Shown: piece by piece, positions 7,049 to 12,169 of the stretch
Numbering within the stretch: position 1 is the stretch's first letter
Layout: every line of letters starts with the position of its first letter
Source: Deinococcus sp.
Lineage (GTDB): Bacteria > Deinococcota > Deinococci > Deinococcales > Deinococcaceae
DNA length: 12,169 nucleotides
Direction of reading: 5' to 3'
Assembly: GCF_030523985.1 (NCBI RefSeq)
Contig: NZ_JAUNHK010000010.1
Location: 24,899-37,067 of the forward strand
Notes under the pieces: model-generated
Seen by the model: the letters and a program-made list of their open reading frames with translations, nothing else
The model's database searches: none
Told to the model about the DNA's origin: nothing
Translations under genes and position numbers: made by a program

Positions 7049-8260
7049 TCAAAGACCCTGAACCTCGTTCCGCAGCCGTGACCGCTCGGCAGCGAAGGCC
7101 AGTCGGTGCGAGTCGAGTGACTCGGTCAGCGGCACCGGCACGGGCCGCTCCCCGCGCAAAAAGGCCAGCCAAGCCGCGACGAGGCCCACGTCGCCTCCGC
7201 CGTGATTGCCGCTGACCTCGACCTGCCAGCGCTCGGGAGCGGCTCCAGGGCCAGCGGCGAAATCGTGCAGTTCCAGTTCGCCGCGCTCCATGTGGCCGCG
7301 CAACTCGCCCCGCGTCCCCAGCAGTTTGAGGGTGCGGGTGTTGTTGTGGGTAAAGGCACTGACCGTCAGTTGCGCCGTGACCCCACCAGCGAACTCGGCG
7401 GTCACGGCCTGATGCTCGACGACATCGTTTTGACCGTTGTAGACGCACTCGCCGTATGGCCCCCACCGCAGCGCTTCCTCCAGACTCAGGCCCCCCGCCG
7501 TCAGCACCGTATTGGGCCAGACATCGGGCGCGAAAGCCCCATAGATGCGCCGGGCATCGTAAGCACAGTCGGTCAGCGGGCAGGTCAGGCAGCGCTCGGA
7601 CGCCCCCGCCGGAACTTCTTCAGGTCGAAAATGCAGGCGGGTGCCCACGCTGCTCACCCGAACCGGCGGACTTCCGGCAAACCAGCGCAGCAGGTCGAGG
7701 TCGTGGCAACTCTTGGCGAGCAAAAACGGGGCCGACGGGGGAGAGCTTCGCCAGTTGCCGCGCACATAGGAATGGGCATAGTGCCAGAAAGCCACGTTCT
7801 CGGCGTGTTGGATGCCCACCAGCCGCCCGAGTCGTCCCGAGGCGACCACCTCATGGACGGCCTGAAAAAAAGCCGTCGCCCGCAGGACATGGCAAACCGT
7901 GACCCGTCCAACCGACGCGGCCTCGGCCCGCAGCAGCAAGTCAAGTTCTTCCTCACGCAGGCACACCGGCTTTTCGAGCAGCACGTCATACCCGAGCGCC
8001 AGCGCCGCCAGACAGGGTTCGACATGGCGATCGTCCGGCGTGGCGATGACAACCGCCTCCGCCACCCGCCCCAGCGCAAAAAACGCCTCCGCCGACGTGA
8101 ACTGTCCTTCCGGCGGCACCCCCAGCCGGGCCGCGACTTCCTGCAAGCGCTCCGGCTTCGGCTCGACCAGCGCCACGACCTGTGCACCCTGCTCAGTCAG
8201 GTGCCAGGCGTAGACATCGGCTCCCCGGTTCCCGCAGCCGATAACCGCCACCCGAATCAC
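7049..8260 (-). CDS. Gfo/Idh/MocA family oxidoreductase
   Basis: This roughly 403-residue NAD(P)-dependent oxidoreductase has the family architecture. An N-terminal Rossmann domain holds VAVIGCGNRG (about residues 4-13), IATPDDRH and the EKP motif (96-98) with the catalytic-region lysine. A C-terminal alpha/beta domain contains KSCHDLDLLRW (from 183), whose lysine and His186 match the usual active-site set. A cysteine-bearing insert, CLTCPLTDC (Cys224, 227, 232), is seen in some members and could bind metal or stabilise a loop. The substrate, probably a sugar, inositol or related polyol, is unknown. I prefer GTG 8260, which overlaps the upstream peptidase stop as GTGA and has GGTGG five bases before it; GTG 8269 (MADVIRV) is also possible. 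It is co-transcribed with the NlpC/P60 gene. Confidence 0.88.
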   Translation of the reverse strand: MIRVAVIGCGNRGADVYAWHLTEQGAQVVALVEPKPERLQEVAARLGVPPEGQFTSAEAFFALGRVAEAVVIATPDDRHVEPCLAALALGYDVLLEKPVCLREEELDLLLRAEAASVGRVTVCHVLRATAFFQAVHEVVASGRLGRLVGIQHAENVAFWHYAHSYVRGNWRSSPPSAPFLLAKSCHDLDLLRWFAGSPPVRVSSVGTRLHFRPEEVPAGASERCLTCPLTDCAYDARRIYGAFAPDVWPNTVLTAGGLSLEEALRWGPYGECVYNGQNDVVEHQAVTAEFAGGVTAQLTVSAFTHNNTRTLKLLGTRGELRGHMERGELELHDFAAGPGAAPERWQVEVSGNHGGGDVGLVAAWLAFLRGERPVPVPLTESLDSHRLAFAAERSRLRNEVQGL

Positions 8261-9099
8261 GTCGGCCACCGCCCATAGCCCTGAAGCGAGGCCAGCAGCC
8301 GCGCCGGGTACTCCCCCTCGCCGAGCACGTCCACCGTGACCGCCATCGCCGTGGCATTGGCATGAACCATGCGCCGCTCGTCCAGCATCAGGCCCACATG
8401 CCCCGGAAAAAAAGCCAGGTCGCCGCGCCGGGGCTGCTCGACCCGTTGCAGGGCCGCTTGCTGCTGGTCGGCGTCACGCGGCAAGGCACGCCCACAGGCG
8501 GCGTAGGCGAGCTGCGTCAGGCCCGAGCAGTCCAGCCCCCAGGCTGAACGCCCGCCCCAGACATACGGCGTGCCCACGAAGTCCAAGGCGAAATCAGCCG
8601 CATCAGTCACCTGCTCGGGACGGCACACGACCGACTGCACCCAGGCCGCCTCGCCGCCCGGCAACTCCACCAGCCACCAGACCCGGTGCTGCTCGGTGAC
8701 CGCCTCGCCCGCCGCCCGGCGTAGCCCGCTGCCCCAGCACAGTTCGGCCACGACCGGCGCACTCACGCGCGGGCCAGCGTAGGCATGGGCACGCCGGGCC
8801 GTCACCCGCAGGTCGGGCGACCACGCCCCGTCCACCACGCCGTCACGCCGCAGCCAGCCCAGATAGCCGTCGTGGACCGTGCGGCCCCACAGCCACTCTC
8901 CTTCCGATGCCAGAATCTCCAAATTTTCCCCCGGCAGCGCCTCGGTGACCTGGGCCGCCCGGGTGTCCGGAGAAGCCCGCAAGCTCAGGCGCGTGCGGCT
9001 GCGGGCCGCTTCGGGGCGCAGTTCGCGCCAGCCAGCAGGAGCGGGAGCTTCGGACCAGCGGCGCACCGGGTCCTGGGCGAACAGTCGGGCATCGGGCAT
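8257..9099 (-). CDS. SH3 / NlpC-P60 family peptidase, YkfC-like
   Basis: This 280-residue protein has two bacterial SH3-like regions (about 35-90 and 96-160) followed by an NlpC/P60 cysteine peptidase domain (about 163-278). The catalytic Cys191 lies in GLDCSGL, His234 in GHVGLML, and a third polar residue, His246, in VHANA; YVWGG (179-183) is the usual lead-in. The order resembles YkfC, which cuts the gamma-D-Glu-diamino-acid bond of murein peptides. There is no signal peptide, so it probably acts in the cytoplasm on recycled peptides. Deinococcus peptidoglycan carries ornithine in place of diaminopimelate, so the bond may differ from YkfC's. The start has TACGCT seven bases upstream and no Shine-Dalgarno. 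The downstream oxidoreductase overlaps it by 4 bases. Confidence 0.9.
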   Translation of the reverse strand: MPDARLFAQDPVRRWSEAPAPAGWRELRPEAARSRTRLSLRASPDTRAAQVTEALPGENLEILASEGEWLWGRTVHDGYLGWLRRDGVVDGAWSPDLRVTARRAHAYAGPRVSAPVVAELCWGSGLRRAAGEAVTEQHRVWWLVELPGGEAAWVQSVVCRPEQVTDAADFALDFVGTPYVWGGRSAWGLDCSGLTQLAYAACGRALPRDADQQQAALQRVEQPRRGDLAFFPGHVGLMLDERRMVHANATAMAVTVDVLGEGEYPARLLASLQGYGRWPT

Positions 9100-9106
9100 C
9101 TTGCCG

Positions 9107-9112
9107 AGCGTA
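9107..9112 (-). promoter_or_regulatory. -10 box for a leaderless NlpC/P60 transcript
   Basis: On the minus strand TACGCT is followed by exactly 7 bases and the ATG at 9099. No ribosome binding site is present. No good -35 is seen. Confidence 0.5.
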
Positions 9113-9131
9113 CACCGATTTTGCTTTGAGG

Positions 9132-9137
9132 TAGGAT
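9132..9137 (+). promoter_or_regulatory. -10 box candidate for the phosphoesterase gene
   Basis: TAGGAT lies 9 bases before the TTG start at 9147. It is back to back with the divergent -10 at 9107-9112. No -35 is evident. Confidence 0.4.
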
Positions 9138-9146
9138 GGTCGCACC

Positions 9147-9851
9147 TTGCGTATCGCTTTTCTCAGTGACCTCCACGGAAATATCCACGCGCTGACGGCC
9201 GTCAAACGCTTTCTGAACGAGAATATCGTCAATGCGGTGGTCGTCGTCGGCGACCTCGTCGGCTACGGCGCTTCGCCGGGGCCGGTCATCGACTTCGTGC
9301 AGCGTGAGGGCTGGCCCGCCACCCTCGGCAGCAGTGACCTGCGGGTCGCCCTCGACTTCGGCGAACGTGACGGACGCCGGGGCGTGGCCGACCAGGTGTT
9401 ACAGTGGACCAAGACCACGCTGACCCCCGAACAGATCGACTTCCTGCGCCGCCTGCCGCCCAGCGGACGCATCAGCACGCCCGTGGGCCGCGTGCGCTAC
9501 TTTCACGGCTCGCCCCACGACCCCGAGCAGCGGCTCGACCTCAACGCCCCCGCCGGGCAACTCGAACGGCTGGCCGACCAACTTGCGGCGCGGGTGGTGG
9601 TCGTCGGCGGCACCCACGTCCCCTTCATCCGCAACATCGGTGACACCGTCTTCGTGGACCCCGGCAGCGTGGGCCTGACCCTCAACCACGAACCCGGAGC
9701 GGATGTCGCCATCGTGGACTGCATAGGCCGCAAGCCCAAGGTCACGCTTCACAAGGTGCCTTACGACTATTCGTCGAGTGCCTTCGACATCATGGCCTGG
9801 AACTTGCCCCCGGTCATCGCCGACGTGATTCGCACCGGGCGCATGGGATAA
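9147..9851 (+). CDS. Calcineurin-like metallophosphoesterase with altered active site
   Basis: This 234-residue protein has the fold of YfcE-like metallophosphoesterases: IAFLSDLHGN (residues 3-12), VVVVGDLVGYG (31-41), YFHGSP (118-123), VVVGGTHVPF (151-160) and the FVDPGSVGL closing motif (169-177). Asp8, His10, Asp36, His120 and His157 are kept. The usual GNHD is GSSD (61-64) and the usual GHTH is GGTH (154-157). In the family these positions supply metal-2 ligands (Asn and the first His) and the catalytic His, so metal site 1 looks intact and site 2 is damaged. It may be a one-metal enzyme, have another activity, or be a ligand-binding pseudoenzyme. The start is a TTG; no in-frame ATG lies nearby. 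It is divergent from the peptidase and its stop overlaps a large inverted repeat. Confidence 0.85.
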   Translation: MRIAFLSDLHGNIHALTAVKRFLNENIVNAVVVVGDLVGYGASPGPVIDFVQREGWPATLGSSDLRVALDFGERDGRRGVADQVLQWTKTTLTPEQIDFLRRLPPSGRISTPVGRVRYFHGSPHDPEQRLDLNAPAGQLERLADQLAARVVVVGGTHVPFIRNIGDTVFVDPGSVGLTLNHEPGADVAIVDCIGRKPKVTLHKVPYDYSSSAFDIMAWNLPPVIADVIRTGRMG

Positions 9852-9923
9852 TACGGGACTGAACTATTCTTCGGAGATGTCGAAAAAGCGCCGCCATCTC
9901 CTTCGCGCCGTTCAGTCCCGTAT
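9851..9923. repeat. 73-bp nested inverted repeat
   Basis: ATACGGGACTGAAC (9851-9864) and GTTCAGTCCCGTAT (9910-9923) are perfect 14-base reverse complements. Inside, GGAGATG (9873-9879) pairs with CATCTCC (9895-9901). The left arm shares its first base with the phosphoesterase stop codon. No T-run follows. It may be a small dispersed repeat of the kind common in Deinococcus, or an RNA-stabilising hairpin. Confidence 0.75.
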
Positions 9924-9938
9924 CCTCTTCTACTCACT

Positions 9939-9984
9939 CCGTTCGGAAAAATAGCTTGGATGCCCAAACTATTTTTCAGAGCGG
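9939..9984. repeat. Second nested inverted repeat
   Basis: AAAAATAG (9947-9954) and CTATTTTT (9969-9976) pair. Inside, TTGG (9956-9959) pairs with CCAA (9964-9967) around ATGC. Outside, CCGTT (9939-9943) pairs with AGCGG (9980-9984) with one wobble. The TTTTT in the right arm could help terminate the phosphoesterase transcript, but T-runs inside a stem are not typical. Confidence 0.65.
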
Positions 9985-9993
9985 TATAAGCAG

Positions 9994-10041
9994 AAAAAAG
10001 AAGGAGGCGGGCGGAAGTTGACCTTTCCGCCCGCCTCCTTT
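9994..10041 (-). terminator. Strong intrinsic terminator, aminotransferase side, possibly bidirectional
   Basis: AAGGAGGCGGGCGGAA (10001-10016) and its exact reverse complement (10025-10040) form a 16-bp stem with an 8-base loop. On the minus strand a TTTTTT run (9994-9999) follows one base after the stem, ending the aminotransferase transcript. Plus-strand transcripts meet only a TTTCTCCTT tail. Confidence 0.9.
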
Positions 10042-10050
10042 CTCCTTCAC

Positions 10051-11223
10051 TCAGGCCAGCGCCAGCGTTCCCCCGGCGAGTTCCTCGGTCAGCACTTCTT
10101 CGTAGCGGGCCAGCAATCCCGGCTCCCCGAGCAGGTCCTGCAACTCGGCCATCAGGCGGCGGTAGGGGCCAGGACGGGCCGACTCGCCCATCAGCCCCAG
10201 CCGCCAGATGACGCCCGCTGTCGGCCCGAGGCCGCCCGTCACGCTGATTTCGCGTTCACGCAGGGCCTTACGCACGCCCGCGTCGTCGAAACCTTCGGGG
10301 AGGCGCAGGGCCAGCACCGTGGGGAGGCGGTCCTCCGGGCGGCGCACGTAGTGGCTAAAGCCCAGCGGCTCCAGCGTGCGCTCGATCACCCGACCCATCA
10401 GCCGCACGCGGGCCTGACGTGTTTCGAGGCCCTCGTCCAGGGCTGCCCGGAGCGCCGCGTGGAAGGCGAAATGCAGGTTCACCGGCACGGTGTGGTGGTA
10501 CGTGTGATCAACCCAGTAATCACGCAGGCCCTCGAAATCGCAGTACCACAGCGGCGTCTGGGTGCGCCGGGCCGCAAACCGCGCAAAAGCCCGTTCACTC
10601 ACGGCAATCGGCGCGAGGCCAGGAGGGGCCGACAGGCACTTTTGCGCCCCGGTGTAGGCGTAGTCCACGCCCCAGGCCTGCATGTGGAACGGCTCCATGC
10701 CCGCCGTCGTGACCGCGTCCACCGTCAGCAGCGCTCCCGTACCGCGCACCAGTTCGGCAATCTCGGGCACCGGGTTCAGGACGCCCGTGCTCGTTTCGCC
10801 GTGAACGACCGCCACCATCGCGATGTCGTCATCCAGGTGGGCGGCCACATCAGCGGGCCGAATGGCCTCACCCAGCGGAGCCGTGACCAGCCGCACCTTC
10901 GCGCCGTAGCGGGCCGCCATCTCGGCCATGCGCCGCCCGAAGCTGCCGTTGGCGCAGACCAGCACCTCGTCGCCCGGTTCGACCAGATTGGCGAAGCCCG
11001 CCTCCATGCCCAGGCTTCCCGTGCCGGCCAGCAGCGCGGTAAAGCCCTCGGGTTCGGTGCCGTACATCACCTGCAGGTCACGCTGAATTTCGCTGTTCAG
11101 GGCGAAGACTTCGGGGTCCATGTGCCCCAGCATCGAGCGAATCAGGGCTTTTTGTGCCAGCGGATGAATCGGGGTGGGGCCAGGGGTCAGGAGCACATGC
11201 TCGTCGTGGGTATCTTCAAACAT
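10051..11223 (-). CDS. Class V PLP aminotransferase, alanine/serine-glyoxylate type
   Basis: This 390-residue protein is a fold-type I class V aminotransferase of the alanine-glyoxylate/serine-pyruvate group (also seen as the large subunit of so-called soluble hydrogenase). Visible features are LLTPGPTPI (11-19), GTGS (67-70) for the PLP phosphate, HGETSTG (141-147), Asp169 in VDAVTT under the pyridine nitrogen, the Schiff-base Lys195 in YTGAQK, the tyrosine/histidine-rich TYHHTVP, and Arg341 in WRLGLMG for the substrate carboxylate. It should move an amino group from alanine or serine to glyoxylate, but donor and acceptor are not certain; ureidoglycine-glyoxylate aminotransferases look alike. 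The start has TAGACT nine bases upstream with a TTG-type -35, and no good Shine-Dalgarno. A strong terminator follows. Confidence 0.92.
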   Translation of the reverse strand: MFEDTHDEHVLLTPGPTPIHPLAQKALIRSMLGHMDPEVFALNSEIQRDLQVMYGTEPEGFTALLAGTGSLGMEAGFANLVEPGDEVLVCANGSFGRRMAEMAARYGAKVRLVTAPLGEAIRPADVAAHLDDDIAMVAVVHGETSTGVLNPVPEIAELVRGTGALLTVDAVTTAGMEPFHMQAWGVDYAYTGAQKCLSAPPGLAPIAVSERAFARFAARRTQTPLWYCDFEGLRDYWVDHTYHHTVPVNLHFAFHAALRAALDEGLETRQARVRLMGRVIERTLEPLGFSHYVRRPEDRLPTVLALRLPEGFDDAGVRKALREREISVTGGLGPTAGVIWRLGLMGESARPGPYRRLMAELQDLLGEPGLLARYEEVLTEELAGGTLALA

Positions 11224-11232
11224 CTCACCCGG

Positions 11233-11261
11233 AGTCTAGACCCGTTCGCGGCACCCCGCAA
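11233..11261 (-). promoter_or_regulatory. Promoter of the aminotransferase gene
   Basis: On the minus strand TTGCGG (11256-11261), a 17-base spacer and TAGACT (11233-11238) precede ATG 11223 by nine bases. The first transcribed base would be at or next to the ATG, so the message is probably leaderless. It lies in the 81-base gap after the hydrolase gene, so the aminotransferase can be expressed independently. Confidence 0.55.
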
Positions 11262-11304
11262 CTTTATTGCTTAAACGAATCCTATTTCCCGAATTTCGGC
11301 AATT

Positions 11305-12111
11305 CTATGGCTTCAAAACCGTATCCAACTGCTCACCCGTGCTGAGGCAATCCAGTTCCACCAGCCGCAAAAAGTCGCGGGTATAGCTCGCCACGGCGCG
11401 GGGGTGGCTGTCGGTGAGGGCATGGGTGCCGCCGCGAATGACCCGGACGACGGCGTGGGGAATGTCCTGCTGGATTTCCTGAATGGTCCAGCCGCGAATC
11501 ACCGGGTCGCGATCTCCGTCGATGAGGAGGGTCGGCACCTCGATGCGGGGGAGAAGGTCGCCGGTCTGGTGCTCGCTCTGGTCCTGCGCGAGGCGGTACA
11601 TGGTGCCCAGACCCGCCCGCCGGTACGCCCGCAGGCCACCGGGCCACAGCAGGCCGGGCCGTTCACGCGGCAGGTCGAGCAGCAGCCGCACCGACTGGGC
11701 GAAGACGCTGGGATTTTCCGGAATGCCCGTCGGGGCGCAGGCAATCAGCGCCGTGGTGCAGGTCGGATACCGCGCCGCCAGGTCAAAAATCACCTCGCCG
11801 CCCAGCGAGTGCCCGAACAGCGGGGCGCATTTCAGGCCGCTTTCCTTCAGCCACGCCGCCAGATGGTCGGTCAATTCTTCCAGACGCGAAGGAAATCCGG
11901 CGCGGCCGTGGCTGTGGCCGTGGCCCGGCGGGTCATAGAGGTAGACCGTGCGGCTGCGCGACAGTCGCCGCCCGACCCGTTCGTACATCCAAGACGCGCA
12001 GCCCAGGCCCGGCACCACCACCAGCGGCGGCCCCTCGCCCAGAACGCGGGCATGGGTCCACAGCCCCTGCACATGCGTCCAGCGCGAATATCCGGCTGCA
12101 GTGTCAGCCAC
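11305..12111 (-). CDS. Alpha/beta hydrolase
   Basis: This 268-residue alpha/beta-hydrolase has the expected elements: VVVPGLGCASWMY (31-43) with the oxyanion hole, YDPPGHGHSHGR (59-70), nucleophile Ser102 in GHSLGGE, acid Asp202 in DGDRDPV and His230 in GGTHAL. It has no signal peptide and should be cytosolic. Substrates of this family range from esters and lactones to C-C bonds and cannot be named here. The GTG start at 12111 has GGAG about 10 bases upstream, lying within the end of the preceding gene, which it overlaps by 8 bases. The overlap implies one transcript and translational coupling. I see no clear terminator between this gene and the aminotransferase. Confidence 0.9.
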   Translation of the reverse strand: MADTAAGYSRWTHVQGLWTHARVLGEGPPLVVVPGLGCASWMYERVGRRLSRSRTVYLYDPPGHGHSHGRAGFPSRLEELTDHLAAWLKESGLKCAPLFGHSLGGEVIFDLAARYPTCTTALIACAPTGIPENPSVFAQSVRLLLDLPRERPGLLWPGGLRAYRRAGLGTMYRLAQDQSEHQTGDLLPRIEVPTLLIDGDRDPVIRGWTIQEIQQDIPHAVVRVIRGGTHALTDSHPRAVASYTRDFLRLVELDCLSTGEQLDTVLKP

Positions 12112-12169
12112 GGTGCAAAAACTCCTCGACGGCGCGGTTGAAGCCCGCCGGGTCGTCCACCATGACGAC
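12104..12169 (-). CDS. C-terminal end of an upstream gene, perhaps another alpha/beta hydrolase
   Basis: The minus strand from the window edge is open for 21 codons and stops at TGA 12104-12106. The peptide end VDDPAGFNRAVEEFLHRG has the pattern typical of the last helix of alpha/beta hydrolases (residues after the catalytic histidine, then a helix such as FNRAVEEFL). It overlaps the start of the next gene by 8 bases and contains that gene's ribosome site. The fragment is too short for a firm family call; a tandem hydrolase pair is inferred. Confidence 0.6.
   Translation of the reverse strand, partial: VVMVDDPAGFNRAVEEFLHRG

Noticed and set aside
9851..10041. Repeats between 9851 and 10041 as a CRISPR array
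   Set aside because: The repeats are single nested palindromes of different sequence, not regularly spaced direct repeats, and no cas gene is nearby.
10018..11274. A 418-codon open frame on the plus strand opposite the aminotransferase
   Set aside because: The minus-strand frame has all class V aminotransferase motifs. The opposite frame is rich in Arg, Gln and His with no recognisable domain, a normal shadow in GC-rich DNA.
11285..11310. CCGAA/TTCGG palindrome after the hydrolase stop as an intrinsic terminator
   Set aside because: The centre leaves a one-base loop and there is no T-run, so it is unlikely to terminate transcription.

Overview
The window looks like chromosomal DNA from a Deinococcus close to D. 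radiodurans. It is GC-rich, with compact coding sequence, short AT-rich gaps, and many starts preceded by a TANNNT box instead of a Shine-Dalgarno site. The set tal, rho, pdxS/pdxT, aspartokinase is familiar from this genus. The species assignment rests on recognition of the proteins and cannot be proven from the window alone.

Layout. Bases 1-223 (minus strand) hold most of a T-box leader RNA whose structural gene lies off the left edge; its features fit tRNA-Ile, so ileS is the best guess. Its promoter is at 230-258. Divergently, a two-gene plus-strand unit encodes a small transaldolase and transcription terminator Rho (410-2352), ending at an intrinsic terminator. After an AT-rich gap comes pdxS-pdxT-lysC (2540-5539): the two subunits of the DXP-independent pyridoxal-5'-phosphate synthase, then aspartokinase. 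A second AT-rich gap follows. A small lipoprotein gene (minus) is then divergent from a diacylglycerol-kinase-family lipid kinase (plus), with overlapping promoters.

The right half. The lipid kinase converges, with one base between stop codons, on a minus-strand pair: an SH3/NlpC-P60 peptidase followed by a Gfo/Idh/MocA oxidoreductase. A divergent calcineurin-like phosphoesterase with degraded active-site motifs starts at 9147. The gap 9852-10050 carries two elaborate inverted repeats and a strong terminator. A class V aminotransferase (alanine/serine-glyoxylate type), an alpha/beta hydrolase and the last 21 codons of another minus-strand gene complete the window.

How the genes fit together. 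Transaldolase sits in the pentose-phosphate network that supplies ribose-5-phosphate and glyceraldehyde-3-phosphate, the sugar substrates of PdxS. PdxT supplies ammonia from glutamine. The product PLP is the cofactor of the aminotransferase at 10051-11223. This link is metabolic and not evidence of co-regulation. Most of the window is housekeeping. The parts most worth a second look are the T-box leader, the phosphoesterase with lost metal ligands, the repeats at 9851-9984, the leader hairpin before tal-rho, and the repeated CTGAC elements before pdxS. I see no CRISPR array, tRNA, rRNA, transposase or phage gene.
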